Positions 27,965 through 37,226 of a stretch of 64,000 nt of DNA are shown here, one piece after another; within the stretch, counting starts at the first letter, position 1; every line of letters starts with the position of its first letter. Under the pieces are notes generated by a model that saw nothing but the letters and a program-made list of their open reading frames with translations, ran no database searches and had not been told where the DNA came from. The DNA is taken from the NCBI GenBank assembly GCA_030655075.1, contig JAURWE010000034.1:62001-126000 (forward strand). The letters run 5' to 3'. The DNA comes from Pararhizobium sp. (lineage in GTDB: Bacteria; Pseudomonadota; Alphaproteobacteria; Rhizobiales; Rhizobiaceae). Both the position numbers and the translations under genes were made by a program.

Positions 27965-28295
27965 CGGTCTCTGGCCCTATGTCTACATCGCCATCGCCGG
28001 CTGGCTCGCGACCGACATCTGGCGCTGGCTCGGCGTTCTCGCCGGCAACCGGCTGCGTGAAGATTCCGAGGTCCTCAACTGGGTGAGGGCGGTCGCCACC
28101 GCCCTGGTCGCCTCGGTCGTCGCCAAGCTCATCCTCTACCCGACCGGAACGCTGGAAAACTCCCCGGTCTGGCTGCGTGTCAGCGCAGTCACCATCGGCG
28201 CCATCGCCTTCTTCGCCAGCGGCCAACGCCCACCCGTCGGAATCGCGGTGTCGATCGCCAGCCTTGCAGCGGGACTCTGGTGGCTGGGGTTTTGA
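27954..28295 (+). CDS. AzlD family exporter small subunit
   Basis: A 113-aa membrane protein with about four hydrophobic segments (YVYIAIAGWLATDIWRWLGVL, AVATALVASVVAKLILYPTG, AVTIGAIAFFASG, VSIASLAAGLWWLGF). Size and the overlap with the AzlC gene are typical of AzlD, the partner subunit. ATG lies inside the AzlC reading frame end, implying translational coupling. Confidence 0.85.
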   Translation: MPHDGLWPYVYIAIAGWLATDIWRWLGVLAGNRLREDSEVLNWVRAVATALVASVVAKLILYPTGTLENSPVWLRVSAVTIGAIAFFASGQRPPVGIAVSIASLAAGLWWLGF

Positions 28296-28754
28296 TCAGA
28301 GGGCCGGCAAACCCACGGAACTGCGCAAATCGAACCCTTCTGCGCCTGGATAGCGCACATTGGCGATCTTCCAGGTGCCGGCGTCCTTGACGAAATCGAC
28401 TTCGAGCTCCCTGACCTTGCCGAAATTGGTCGCCTTGACCTTCACCAGCGCCGTGCGGTCGTTTTCGGCCGCAAGCACGACCTCGGCCGACACCTTGTCG
28501 TAGTCCTGGCCATCGATGAAGAAATCGAAGCCCGGATGTTTTTCGAAATCGTCGAGCAGGGTTGCCAGCTCAGCCGTGTAGTCCGCCTTGGCCGGCGTGC
28601 CGTTGTCCTTGTAGGAGGCGTAGATCTTTTCCATGATCGCCTGCGGATTGTCGGCGGCCAGGGAAAGATCCGGCAGGCCGATGGCGATTACGGCAGCAAG
28701 GCATGCCATGCCGGTCAGAACCGAACGGCGGGTGAAGAGAGATGTCGTGCTCAT
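28296..28754 (-). CDS. Secreted DUF3828-type protein
   Basis: A 152-aa exported protein. TRRSVLTGMACLAAVIAIGLPDLSLAAD is a signal peptide with a twin-Arg, so it may use Tat. The mature part (IMEKIYASYKDNG, DYTAELATLLDDFEK, DAGTWKIANVRYPG) resembles DUF3828 and NTF2-like periplasmic domains. Function unknown. The stop abuts that of azlD; its start overlaps the HIT gene end by 4 bp (ATGA), suggesting co-transcription from the minus-strand group 28296-31668. Confidence 0.72.
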   Translation of the reverse strand: MSTTSLFTRRSVLTGMACLAAVIAIGLPDLSLAADNPQAIMEKIYASYKDNGTPAKADYTAELATLLDDFEKHPGFDFFIDGQDYDKVSAEVVLAAENDRTALVKVKATNFGKVRELEVDFVKDAGTWKIANVRYPGAEGFDLRSSVGLPAL

Positions 28755-29182
28755 TGTGTCAGGGCCTCCCGAATTTTTGTTGCATTGGCCGCCAGAACGC
28801 CGCCGTCCTCCATTTTCCCTGAATGCGGCTTCAGAGCGCCACCGTCATGCCGGGGGATGATGTGGAAATGCAGGTGGAACACCGTCTGGCCCGCAGCCGG
28901 CTCGTTGAGCTGCATGATGCTGATGCCGTCGGCGTCGAACGCATCCTCGACTGCAACGGCGATCTTCCGGACAACCGGCAGAATGGCCGACAGTGTCGCG
29001 GTTGACGCATCGAGCATGTTGCGCGACGGCGCCTTGGGGATGACAAGCACGTGGCCGTCAGCCTGCGGCATCACATCCATGAAGGCCAATGTATGCTCGT
29101 CTTCATACACCGTGTGCGCCGGAATTTCGCCGCGCAGGATTTTTGCGAAGATATTGTTGTTGTCGTAGGTCGTCCCGGCCAT
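28751..29182 (-). CDS. HIT family nucleotide-binding protein
   Basis: A 143-aa histidine-triad hydrolase or transferase of nucleotide conjugates. The triad is at H103, H105 and H107 (HLHFHIIPR), preceded by IFAKILRGEIPAH and GHVLVIPK. ATG at 29182 was chosen because GGGAGAGG lies 5 nt upstream on the minus strand and the family begins there. Confidence 0.92.
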   Translation of the reverse strand: MAGTTYDNNNIFAKILRGEIPAHTVYEDEHTLAFMDVMPQADGHVLVIPKAPSRNMLDASTATLSAILPVVRKIAVAVEDAFDADGISIMQLNEPAAGQTVFHLHFHIIPRHDGGALKPHSGKMEDGGVLAANATKIREALTQ

Positions 29183-29233
29183 GCAATGCCTCTCCCGAAT
29201 GCCGTTTGCAACGTCGATGGCATTCATAAGCCA

Positions 29234-30433
29234 TCAGTCGTCGCTGTCTACACCCTGCCGCTCACCCTTGCGAAATGGACCGTGCTCGGTGAGAATCTCG
29301 CCCATCTGCTCGACATCCTCGCGTTCGCGCTCGAGAAAGCCGGCCACAGCGCGCGCCAGACCCGGATGGGTGATGTAATGGGCCGAGTGTGTCGTGACCG
29401 GCAGGTAGCCGCGCGCCAGCTTGTGTTCTCCCTGGGCCCCCGCCTCGACCCGCTTCAGGCCCTTGGCAATGGCGAAATCGATCGCCTGATGGTAGCAGAC
29501 CTCGAAGTGCAGGAAGGGATGATCCTCGATCGCGCCCCAGTGGCGGCCGTAGAGCGCATCGCCGCCGATAAAATTGATGGCGCCGGCAATGTAGCGGCCC
29601 TCGCGTTTCGCCATGACCAGCAGGATATCATCCGGCATGCGCTCGCCGATCAGCTTGTAGAACTTGCGCGTCAGATAGGGCCGGCCCCATTTCCGGCTGC
29701 CAGTGTCCATGTAGAAGGCGAAGAACTGATCCCAGATATCGGGCGTCAGGTCGTTGCCCGTCAGCCAGTCGATGGATATGCCGTTTTCCAGAGCTGCCCG
29801 GCGTTCCTTCTTCAGCGCCTTGCGCTTGCGCGATGCCAGGGTTTCCAGAAAATCGTCGTGGCTGCCATAGGCCTCATTGGTGAAATGGAACTGCTGGTCA
29901 GTCCGGTGCAGGAATCCCGCGCTTTCGAAGTCCTCGATCTCGTCCAGCGGCACGAAGGTCGCGTGCGCCGACGAGATCGTGTTGCGGTTGGCAAGCTCTT
30001 TCAGCCCGGCGGCCAGCGCCAGACGGATCGGCTCCGGGTCAAGACCTTCGGTGCTTAAGAGCCGCGGACCGGTCGCCGGTGTGAAGGGGATGCTGCACTG
30101 GAGCTTTGGATAATAGCGGCCACCGGCCCGCTCGAACGCATCGGCCCAGGAATGGTCGAAGACATATTCACCCTGGCTGTGGTTCTTGAGGTAACAGGGC
30201 AGGGCGCCGATCAGCGCGCCGGCCTCGTCCTCCATCAGGAGATGTTGGCCGAGCCAGCCCGTATTGGCCGTCGCGGAACCGGATTCTTCGAGGCTCGACA
30301 GATAGGCATGCGACACGAACGGGTTGTAGCCGCTCTCCGTGTGATGCGGCGATGCACCGGCCAGCCTGTTCCAGCTTTTCGGAGCAATGTTGGCGAAAGA
30401 GGTTTCAATGCGGATCGTGATCTCGTCTGCCAT
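29234..30433 (-). CDS. FemAB/GNAT-like protein (DUF482 family)
   Basis: A 399-aa cytosolic protein of the family often labelled peptidogalycan biosynthesis or GNAT N-acetyltransferase. Markers include HHTESGYNPFVSHAYLSSLE, YPKLQCSIPFTPATGPRLL, DFLETLASRKRKALKKERR and YGRHWGAIEDHPFLHFEVCYHQAIDFAI. Family members have a double GNAT fold as in FemAB aminoacyl transferases; the true reaction is not established. It is 51 bp upstream of the HIT gene. Confidence 0.85.
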   Translation of the reverse strand: MADEITIRIETSFANIAPKSWNRLAGASPHHTESGYNPFVSHAYLSSLEESGSATANTGWLGQHLLMEDEAGALIGALPCYLKNHSQGEYVFDHSWADAFERAGGRYYPKLQCSIPFTPATGPRLLSTEGLDPEPIRLALAAGLKELANRNTISSAHATFVPLDEIEDFESAGFLHRTDQQFHFTNEAYGSHDDFLETLASRKRKALKKERRAALENGISIDWLTGNDLTPDIWDQFFAFYMDTGSRKWGRPYLTRKFYKLIGERMPDDILLVMAKREGRYIAGAINFIGGDALYGRHWGAIEDHPFLHFEVCYHQAIDFAIAKGLKRVEAGAQGEHKLARGYLPVTTHSAHYITHPGLARAVAGFLEREREDVEQMGEILTEHGPFRKGERQGVDSDD

Positions 30434-30463
30434 GTGCTGCGCGGTCGATCCTTGCTGTGTGGC

Positions 30464-31201
30464 CTAGGCTGTGAGCGCCGCCTGGCCCGTCTGTCTCGGG
30501 TCGAAACCCTCGAATGTCATCTGGTCGGCGTGTTCGAATGTATGAGTGACTGCCGCCTGGTCCCGGACCGTCCAGGTAATGATCGGCAGGCCGAGCGCGC
30601 GCTCTTTGGTGACGAACGAATTTGGCAGATGCCCGTAATAATAGGAAATAAAATCCAGTCCCATCCGCATCGCGTCTTCGTGAACGGCAAAATTTTCCGG
30701 CCGCGCACCTTCCGCCGTCAGGCCCAGCGGCTGCGTCGCATCCAGCGATTTCAGGTCTTTCAGCAGCCAGTGATCGAAGCTCATCAAAGCCACATGGCCT
30801 TTGTAGCCATCGAGCGTCTCCAGCACCGATTCGGCAAAGCCCTCGTCGTCACCCTTGCGGCCTTTTAGTTCGAGGATGAGCGGCACCCGGCCTTTGACCA
30901 GCCGCAACAGCTGCGACAGGGTAGGCACCTTGTCGGCCGTCTTGCCGATCGAAAACAGCGCCAGTTCGCCTGCGGTCTTCTGGCGGATATCGCCGGGAAC
31001 ACCACAAAGGCGCTGCATGTCGTCATCGTGAAAGACCACCGGCACGCTGTCGGCCGTGTATTGAAGATCGCATTCGATGGCGAAACCCGCCTCGACGGCG
31101 AGCCTGAACGCCGACAGCGTGTTTTCCCAGACCTCGTGGTTCTGATCGTGAAAGCCACGATGCGCGACGGGCTGCGCCGTCAGCCAGCCGAGGTCTTTCA
31201 T
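30464..31201 (-). CDS. Glycerophosphodiester phosphodiesterase
   Basis: A 245-aa GDPD-fold enzyme releasing glycerol 3-phosphate from glycerophosphodiesters. It has the HRGFHD pair, WENTLSAFRLAVEAG, the metal ligands in ECDLQYTADSVPVVFHDDDMQRLCG, and LILELKGR. No signal peptide, so cytosolic and UgpQ-like. It overlaps the RidA gene by 4 bp, which indicates coupling. Confidence 0.9.
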   Translation of the reverse strand: MKDLGWLTAQPVAHRGFHDQNHEVWENTLSAFRLAVEAGFAIECDLQYTADSVPVVFHDDDMQRLCGVPGDIRQKTAGELALFSIGKTADKVPTLSQLLRLVKGRVPLILELKGRKGDDEGFAESVLETLDGYKGHVALMSFDHWLLKDLKSLDATQPLGLTAEGARPENFAVHEDAMRMGLDFISYYYGHLPNSFVTKERALGLPIITWTVRDQAAVTHTFEHADQMTFEGFDPRQTGQAALTA

Positions 31202-31668
31202 ACGGCGATTTCCAGGATCGCATCGATCTCCACGGCAGCGTTCAGCGGCAGGGCGGCCATGCCGACGGCGGCGCGCGCGTGCACGCCGGCATCGCCGAGG
31301 ATCTTGACGAGAAGATTGGAGGCGCCGTTGATGACGAGGTGCTGCTCGACAAAGGTCGGAACCGAGGCGACGAAGCCGTTGATCTTGACGATCCGGCGGA
31401 TACGGCCGAGATCGCCGCCCAGTGCCGCCTTGGCCTGGGCCAGAATGTTGATGGCGCAGAGCTCCGCCGCCCTCTGTCCTGTCGCCACATCGACGTTGTC
31501 GCCGAGATGACCGGTGACGGCCAATTTGCCGTTCTCCATCGGCAACTGCCCAGAGATGTGAAGCATGGAGCCGCTGATGACGAAGGAGACGTAGTTGGCA
31601 GCCGGTGTCGCTGCCTGTGGCAGTTCGATGCCAAGCTCTTTGATTCGCATTTCGATGTCAGCGGACAT
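31198..31668 (-). CDS. RidA family protein
   Basis: A 156-aa member of the YjgF/RidA superfamily, which hydrolyse reactive enamine/imine intermediates. Motifs: ISGQLPMENGKLAVTGHLG, AAELCAINILAQAKAALG and a C-terminal ARAAVGMAALPLNAAVEIDAI. The length fits the RidA subgroup with the longer N-terminus (Atu1953-like). Likely first gene of the 31668-to-28296 minus-strand group. Confidence 0.88.
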   Translation of the reverse strand: MSADIEMRIKELGIELPQAATPAANYVSFVISGSMLHISGQLPMENGKLAVTGHLGDNVDVATGQRAAELCAINILAQAKAALGGDLGRIRRIVKINGFVASVPTFVEQHLVINGASNLLVKILGDAGVHARAAVGMAALPLNAAVEIDAILEIAV

Positions 31669-31892
31669 GGATGTCTCCGGATGTGGTCTGGCGGCGGTTT
31701 CCGTCTCGACTCGGGCAATTTGAACGAAACATAGCCCCGTAACTTAATATTGCCAGAGTGAAGTTGTTGCCTCGGCGGTGATCGGCCGGGCTCTGATTGT
31801 CTTTTTCATCAGAATCCGTCATTCAAGATCTCGCTCGCTTTCGCAGGTGCCGTATTTATAGCATCTTGAGCACGCTCAACAGGAGGAAACGG

Positions 31893-32723
31893 ATGTTTCG
31901 TGAAACCCTTGCCACTGTCGGTGCGACAGCGGCATGTTTCGTTTGCATGACGGCGGGGAGCGCCCTGCCAGCGGCAGCGAGCGTCCTGACGCCCCATCGT
32001 GCGGTTTATGACCTGCAACTGAAAAGTGCCACCGAACGCTCCGGCATTTCCGGCATGTACGGCCGCATGGTCTATGAATTCAACGGCTCGCCTTGCGAGG
32101 GATATACCGTCAGCTTCCGGTTCGTGACGCAGGTCGACAGCGGCGAGGGTGGCGTTCGTCTCACCGACCAGCAGACGACCAGCTATGAGGACCTGAAAGG
32201 CGGCAATTTCCGCTTCCTCACCCGGTCGTTTACCGACGACAAGCTGGACAAGGAAGTGCGCGGCACCGCTCACGACATCTCCAGGGGCGTCAGCGTCGAA
32301 CTGACCGAGCCTGATGCCAAGAAGGTTGATCTGGCCGAAAGCCGCTTTCCGACCGAACACATGTTGGAAGTGATCGACAATGCCAAGAAGGGCAACCGCT
32401 TCTTCGAGGCGCGCATCTTTGACGGGTCGGACGCTGGCGACAAGACGCTGCTGACGACGACGGTTGTCGGCAAGCAGGAAATGCCGAAGCCCGACGATAT
32501 CGACGCCAAAGAGGCGGGCACCTTTGCCGCAACGGCCTTCTGGCCGGTGACGATTTCCTATTTCAACGACGTCACCAACGGCGACGAGCTACCGATCTAC
32601 AGCATGTCGTTCAAGCTTTATGACAACGGCATCACCCGCGACCTGACGATGGACTACGGCGATTTCGTGCTGAGCGGCAAGCTCGCCGATCTTGAGGTCT
32701 TCAAGGCGGCAGAATGCAAATAG
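31893..32723 (+). CDS. eipB: Cell envelope integrity protein EipB
   Basis: A 276-aa periplasmic protein (DUF1849). Signal peptide MFRETLATVGATAACFVCMTAGSALPAAA; mature sequence opens SVLTPHRAVYDLQL and has GRMVYEFNGSPCEGYTVSFRF and TISYFNDVTNGDELPIYSMSFKLYDNG. In Brucella EipB is a beta-spiral protein held by one disulfide; the two Cys here (in GSPCEGY and at the C-terminal AECK) match that pair. ATG 31893 follows AGGAGGAAACGG. Confidence 0.92.
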   Translation: MFRETLATVGATAACFVCMTAGSALPAAASVLTPHRAVYDLQLKSATERSGISGMYGRMVYEFNGSPCEGYTVSFRFVTQVDSGEGGVRLTDQQTTSYEDLKGGNFRFLTRSFTDDKLDKEVRGTAHDISRGVSVELTEPDAKKVDLAESRFPTEHMLEVIDNAKKGNRFFEARIFDGSDAGDKTLLTTTVVGKQEMPKPDDIDAKEAGTFAATAFWPVTISYFNDVTNGDELPIYSMSFKLYDNGITRDLTMDYGDFVLSGKLADLEVFKAAECK

Positions 32724-32820
32724 CAGGCGCGGCAAGAGCCCGGGCTGGTTTTTTCCAGCAATTGCGGGCTTTGTGCTTGCTTTAACGGCCGACTGACTGT
32801 ATGGCCACCCCATTCCACAC

Positions 32821-32900
32821 GCAAGGTTTTGGGACTTTCCGGGAGAAATCCGGATGGTTCCGCCCGGTGGCAGGATCGAAGATCTTGCTGTTTGCCTTGC
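32821..32900 (+). promoter_or_regulatory. Candidate structured leader of rpsB
   Basis: The region before rpsB can fold with an outer stem GCAAGG (32821-32826)/CCTTGC (32895-32900) and an inner hairpin with TCCGG and CCGGA arms near 32838-32853. It ends 30 nt before the start codon. S2 genes are often autoregulated through their leader; this is a structural guess without alignment. Confidence 0.35.
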
Positions 32901-32930
32901 GGAGGTTCAACCGGAAAAGGAGAAAAAGGC

Positions 32931-33701
32931 ATGGCTTTGCCTGATTTCAGCATGCGTCAGCTCTTGGAAGCTGGCGTTCACTTTGGTCACCAGACTCACC
33001 GCTGGAACCCGAAAATGAAACCATACATTTTCGGTGACCGTAACAACGTTCACATCATCGACCTCGCACAGACCGTTCCGATGCTGTCGCGCGCCCTGCA
33101 GATCGTCAGCGATACCGTTGCCAATGGCGGCCGCGTCCTGTTCGTCGGCACCAAGCGCCAGGCATCCGAGATCATTGCCGATGCTGCCAAGCGTTCGGCC
33201 CAGTATTACGTCAACGCTCGCTGGCTCGGCGGCATGATGACCAACTGGAAGACGATTTCGAACTCGATCCAGCGTCTGCGCAAGCTCGACGAAATCCTGT
33301 CTTCGGAAGCCTCCGGCTTCACCAAGAAGGAACGCCTGAACCTCGAGCGCGAGCGTGAAAAGCTCAACCGCGCTCTCGGCGGTATCCGCGACATGGGCGG
33401 CACACCGGACCTGATGTTCATCATCGACACCAACAAGGAATCGATTGCCATCGACGAAGCAAAGCGTCTGGGCATCCCGGTCGTTGCTGTCATCGATTCG
33501 AACTGCGATCCTGACAACATCGACTACGCGATCCCGGGCAACGACGACGCTTCGCGCGCCATCTCGCTCTATTGCGACCTGATTGCCCGCGCTGCCATCG
33601 ACGGCATCGCCCGTCAGCAGGGTGCCTCCGGCCGTGACCTCGGCGCCTCTGCCGAAGCGCCGGTCGAGCCGGCTCTGGAAGAAACCGCAGCCGAAGCCTG
33701 A
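32931..33701 (+). CDS. rpsB: 30S ribosomal protein S2
   Basis: A 256-aa small-subunit protein: MALPDFSMRQLLEAGVHFGHQTHRWNPKM is the conserved N-terminus, with GGRVLFVGTKRQA, RWLGGMMTNW, LPDLMFIID-type (TPDLMFIIDTNKE) and DSNCDPDNIDYAIPGNDDA. Start at ATG 32931 after AAAAGGAGAAAAAGGC. First of the rpsB-tsf-pyrH-frr translation group. Confidence 0.98.
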   Translation: MALPDFSMRQLLEAGVHFGHQTHRWNPKMKPYIFGDRNNVHIIDLAQTVPMLSRALQIVSDTVANGGRVLFVGTKRQASEIIADAAKRSAQYYVNARWLGGMMTNWKTISNSIQRLRKLDEILSSEASGFTKKERLNLEREREKLNRALGGIRDMGGTPDLMFIIDTNKESIAIDEAKRLGIPVVAVIDSNCDPDNIDYAIPGNDDASRAISLYCDLIARAAIDGIARQQGASGRDLGASAEAPVEPALEETAAEA

Positions 33702-33755
33702 TCAGGCCGAACGGGATTTCCCGTTCTGTCGAAATCGGGCCTGTAAGACATCGGG

Positions 33756-33800
33756 ACAAGGCCGTTTACGACTGAAAACGTTGAACGGCCTTGTTCTTTT
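33756..33800 (+). terminator. Terminator between rpsB and tsf
   Basis: 11-bp stem ACAAGGCCGTT (33756-33766) with AACGGCCTTGT (33784-33794), then TCTTTT. Partial read-through would allow more S2 than EF-Ts. Confidence 0.8.
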
Positions 33801-33967
33801 CCGGATGACCCGCCGGCGCCTCACGGGCGCATGCATTGCAAACGGCCTCCCGGAGCGATGAGCTATCATCACACTGTTACATTCAGGGACCGTTCCCTGC
33901 CGAAAATCTGATCCGGCCTCTTTCCATTCTGGGAAAGCGCGTCCGGCAAACCGACAAGAGGACGACG

Positions 33968-34891
33968 ATGAACATTACAGCAGCAATGGTGAAGGACCTG
34001 CGCGAAAAGACCGGCGCAGGCATGATGGATTGCAAGAAGGCGCTGGGCGAAACCAATGGCGACATGGAAGCCGCCATCGACTGGCTGCGCGCCAAGGGCA
34101 TCGCCAAGGCCGACAAGAAGTCCGGCCGCACCGCCGCTGAAGGCCTGATCGGCATAGCCAGCGCCGGCACCAAGGCCGTCGTCATCGAAATCAATTCGGA
34201 AACCGACTTCGTTGCCCGCAACGACGCCTTCCAGGAACTCGTGCGCGGTGTTGCTGCCGTGGCGCTGACGACCGACGGTTCGGTCGATGCGATCGCAGCT
34301 GCCCAGTATCCGGCCAGCGGCAAGCCCGTCTCCGAGACGATCACCGATGCGATCGCAACGATCGGCGAGAACATGGCGCTGCGCCGTTCGGTTCTCCTGT
34401 CGGTCAAAGACGGTGTCGTCGCCACCTACATCCACAATGCCGTGTCCGACAACCTCGGCAAGCTCGGCGTTCTGGTCGCCCTGACGTCGACCGGCAACAA
34501 GGACGCGCTGACTGCCATCGGCCGTCAGGTCGCCATGCATATTGCTGCGACCAACCCGCTGGCCATCCGCTCGAGCGAAGTCGATCCTGCTGCCGCCGAG
34601 CGCGAACGCAACATCTTCATCGAACAGGCCCGCGAATCCGGCAAGCCGGAAGCGATCATCGAAAAGATGGTCGACGGCCGCATGCGCAAGTTCTTCGAGG
34701 AAGTTGCCCTCCTGTCGCAGGCTTTCGTCATCAACCCCGACCTGACGGTCGAGGCTGCTGTCAAGGAAGCCGAGAAGGCTGTGGGCGCGCCGATCGAGAT
34801 CACCGGCATGGCCCGTCTGCTGCTCGGTGAAGGCATCGAAAAGGAAGCCACCGACTTCGCAGCCGAAGTGGCGGCCGTCGCCAAGGGCTGA
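33968..34891 (+). CDS. tsf: Elongation factor Ts
   Basis: Nucleotide exchange factor for EF-Tu, 307 aa. N-terminal UBA-like module with VKDLREKTGAGMMDCKKAL, then the core with EINSETDFVARND and the second subdomain to the C-terminal GITGMARLLLGEGIEKE-type end. ATG 33968 follows AAGAGGACGACG; the frame upstream to 33836 lacks homology. Confidence 0.98.
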   Translation: MNITAAMVKDLREKTGAGMMDCKKALGETNGDMEAAIDWLRAKGIAKADKKSGRTAAEGLIGIASAGTKAVVIEINSETDFVARNDAFQELVRGVAAVALTTDGSVDAIAAAQYPASGKPVSETITDAIATIGENMALRRSVLLSVKDGVVATYIHNAVSDNLGKLGVLVALTSTGNKDALTAIGRQVAMHIAATNPLAIRSSEVDPAAAERERNIFIEQARESGKPEAIIEKMVDGRMRKFFEEVALLSQAFVINPDLTVEAAVKEAEKAVGAPIEITGMARLLLGEGIEKEATDFAAEVAAVAKG

Positions 34892-34924
34892 TAATACCGC
34901 TAACCCTTTTTGGGGAAACGATGA

Positions 34925-34950
34925 GGGCACCGCGTGACAATGCGGTGCCC
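34925..34950 (+). terminator. Hairpin between tsf and pyrH
   Basis: 9-bp stem GGGCACCGC (34925-34933) with GCGGTGCCC (34942-34950), followed by a weak TTCGTGT tail. Probable terminator of rpsB-tsf, possibly leaky. Confidence 0.65.
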
Positions 34951-35091
34951 TTCGTGTATCCGGCTGTCGTCGGACGGAAGGCCTGTTCATCGAACCGGCC
35001 GGGGCCATTTGTTGCGTCCGGACCATATTGCCAGTAATAAGCCGCCGTCGTTCAGCCTTCGAACGCATGCGGACCTGCCTCAGGAGTGACG

Positions 35092-35814
35092 ATGTCTGCC
35101 AGCCCTCTCTATAAGCGTGTCCTGCTCAAGTGCTCCGGCGAGGCGCTTATGGGCAGCCAGGGGTTCGGCATTGATGTTGCGGTCGCAGACCGCATCGCAT
35201 CCGACATTGCCGAGGCGAGGGCGCTGGGCGTCGAGGTCGGCGTCGTTGTCGGCGGCGGTAACATTTTTCGCGGCGTCGCCGTTGCCTCCAAGGGTGGCGA
35301 TCGCGTCACCGGCGACCACATGGGCATGCTGGCCACCATCATCAACGCACTGGCGCTGGCGACCTCGCTACGCAAGCTCGACATCGACACGGTCGTCCTC
35401 TCGGCCATCGCCATGCCGGAAATCTGCGAGAGCTTTTCGCAGCGCGCGACGCTCTATCATTTCTCGCTCGGACGCGTGGTGATCTTCGCCGGCGGCACCG
35501 GCAATCCCTTCTTCACCACCGATTCTGCAGCAGCTCTCCGCGCCGCCGAAATGGGCGCGGAGGCGATCTTCAAGGGCACACAGGTCGATGGCATCTATTC
35601 CGCCGATCCGAAGAAGGACCCGAACGCCACGCGCTTCGATCACCTGACCCACAGCGAAGTCCTGGAAAAGGGCTTGGCCGTCATGGACGTTGCCGCTGTC
35701 GCCCTGGCGCGCGAAAACAACATTCCGATCATTGTCTTCTCCATCCATGAGAAGAGCGGCTTTGCCGAAATATTGACCGGCGGCGGCCGTGCGACCATCG
35801 TAACGGACCATTGA
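35092..35814 (+). CDS. pyrH: Uridylate kinase
   Basis: Phosphorylates UMP to UDP; hexameric amino-acid-kinase-fold enzyme, 240 aa. Motifs: YKRVLLKCSGEALMG, VGVVVGGGNIFRG, DHMGMLAT, FAGGTGNPFFTTDSAAALRA and DVAAVALARENNIPIIVF. ATG 35092 is preferred over GTG 35086 because AGGAG sits 5 nt upstream of the ATG and overlaps the GTG. Confidence 0.97.
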   Translation: MSASPLYKRVLLKCSGEALMGSQGFGIDVAVADRIASDIAEARALGVEVGVVVGGGNIFRGVAVASKGGDRVTGDHMGMLATIINALALATSLRKLDIDTVVLSAIAMPEICESFSQRATLYHFSLGRVVIFAGGTGNPFFTTDSAAALRAAEMGAEAIFKGTQVDGIYSADPKKDPNATRFDHLTHSEVLEKGLAVMDVAAVALARENNIPIIVFSIHEKSGFAEILTGGGRATIVTDH

Positions 35815-35880
35815 AAACCGATTGACCAGTGAGTCGGCCGATCCCCTCGGCCTCAAGACGAAAAAACGGGAGTTTGAGCG

Positions 35881-36441
35881 ATGAGTGAAGGTGTGGACAT
35901 GAAGGAACTGAAGCGCCGGATGGACGGTGCCATTTCCGCCTTCAAGAACGACATTGCGTCGCTGCGAACGGGCCGTGCCTCGGCCAACGTGCTCGATCCG
36001 GTAACGGTCGACGCCTACGGTTCGCGCATGCCGCTGAACCAGGTCGCCAACATCACCGTGCCGGAGCCGCGCATGCTCGGCGTGTCCGTCTGGGACAAGT
36101 CGATGGTCGGCGCCGTCGATCGCGCCATTCGCGAATCCAATCTCGGCCTCAATCCGATCATCGATGGCCAGAACCTGCGGATCCCGCTGCCGGAGCTCAA
36201 CGAGGAGCGCCGCCGCTCGCTGGTCAAGGTCGCCCATGACTATGCCGAGAAGAGCAAGGTGGCGATTCGCCATGTGCGCCGCGACGGCATGGACGACCTG
36301 AAAAAGTCCGAAAAGGACGGCATCATCGGCCAGGACATCGGCCGCAGCCAGTCTGAAAAGGTTCAAAAAATGACCGACGAGACGATTTCGGAGATCGACC
36401 GCTTGCTCGCCGATAAGGAAAAGGAAATCATGCAGGTTTAG
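35881..36441 (+). CDS. frr: Ribosome recycling factor
   Basis: With EF-G splits post-termination ribosomes. 186 aa with the three-helix-bundle signature RTGRASANVLDPV, the beta-domain PEPRMLGVSVWDKSMV and NPIIDGQNLRIPLPELNEERRRSLVKVA, ending in the helical arm. Follows pyrH by 66 bp; the stop meets the uppS region directly. Confidence 0.97.
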   Translation: MSEGVDMKELKRRMDGAISAFKNDIASLRTGRASANVLDPVTVDAYGSRMPLNQVANITVPEPRMLGVSVWDKSMVGAVDRAIRESNLGLNPIIDGQNLRIPLPELNEERRRSLVKVAHDYAEKSKVAIRHVRRDGMDDLKKSEKDGIIGQDIGRSQSEKVQKMTDETISEIDRLLADKEKEIMQV

Positions 36442-36482
36442 TGTCTGCCTGTTTTCCAAGCATCTCTTTCACCGGAACACCC

Positions 36483-37226
36483 ATGTCGAAACCCGCAGCA
36501 TCCGCATTGCCCGCCCACGTCGCCATCATCATGGATGGCAACGGCCGCTGGGCAAATGCGCGCGGGCTGCCGCGCACGATGGGCCACCGCAAGGGTGTCG
36601 AAGCCGTTCGGGAGGCTGTGCGCACCGCAAGCTCCCTCGGCATAAGCTATCTGACCTTGTTTGCCTTTTCCTCGGAAAACTGGAGCAGGCCGGAGACGGA
36701 AGTGTCAGATCTCATGGGCCTCCTGAAAATGTTCATCCGCCGCGATCTTGCCGATCTGCACCGCGAAAACATCAGGGTGCGGGTGATCGGCGACAAGGAA
36801 AACCTGCGGAGCGATATTCTGCCTCTGCTGCTGGAAGCCGAGGAAACGACCCGAAACAACACGTCGACGACGCTGACCATCGCCTTCAACTATGGATCGC
36901 GCGACGAAATCGCCCGCGCTGTGCAGAAACTGGCGGCCGAGGTCGCCGAGGGCCGTCTGAAGGCTGCTGACCTGACCGTCGAGCGCATCAACAGCAGTCT
37001 CGATACGGCTGGCATTCCCGACCCGGACCTGATCATTCGCACCAGCGGCGAAGAACGCCTGTCCAACTTTCTACTCTGGCAGGCGGCCTATTCCGAGTTT
37101 GTCTTTGTCCCGGAACTCTGGCCTGATTTCTCGCGCGAGACCTTCCTGGCTGCGCTCGAGAAATATGCCAGCCGTGAACGGCGTTTCGGCGGCGTAACGC
37201 GCCCGGCGCTGGCTGTCGGTTCGTGA
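36483..37226 (+). CDS. uppS: Undecaprenyl diphosphate synthase
   Basis: Makes the C55 lipid carrier for peptidoglycan and O-antigen. 247 aa: IIMDGNGRWANARGLPR (catalytic D18), GHRKGVEAVR, YLTLFAFSSENWSRP, and RTSGEERLSNFLLWQAAYSEFVF. ATG 36483 is used; a GTG at 36441, overlapping the frr stop, would add 14 unconserved residues. cdsA starts within its stop codon. Confidence 0.95.
   Translation: MSKPAASALPAHVAIIMDGNGRWANARGLPRTMGHRKGVEAVREAVRTASSLGISYLTLFAFSSENWSRPETEVSDLMGLLKMFIRRDLADLHRENIRVRVIGDKENLRSDILPLLLEAEETTRNNTSTTLTIAFNYGSRDEIARAVQKLAAEVAEGRLKAADLTVERINSSLDTAGIPDPDLIIRTSGEERLSNFLLWQAAYSEFVFVPELWPDFSRETFLAALEKYASRERRFGGVTRPALAVGS

Noticed and set aside
33869..35068. Long minus-strand frame opposite tsf
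   Set aside because: No homology or start signal; tsf is certain on the other strand.
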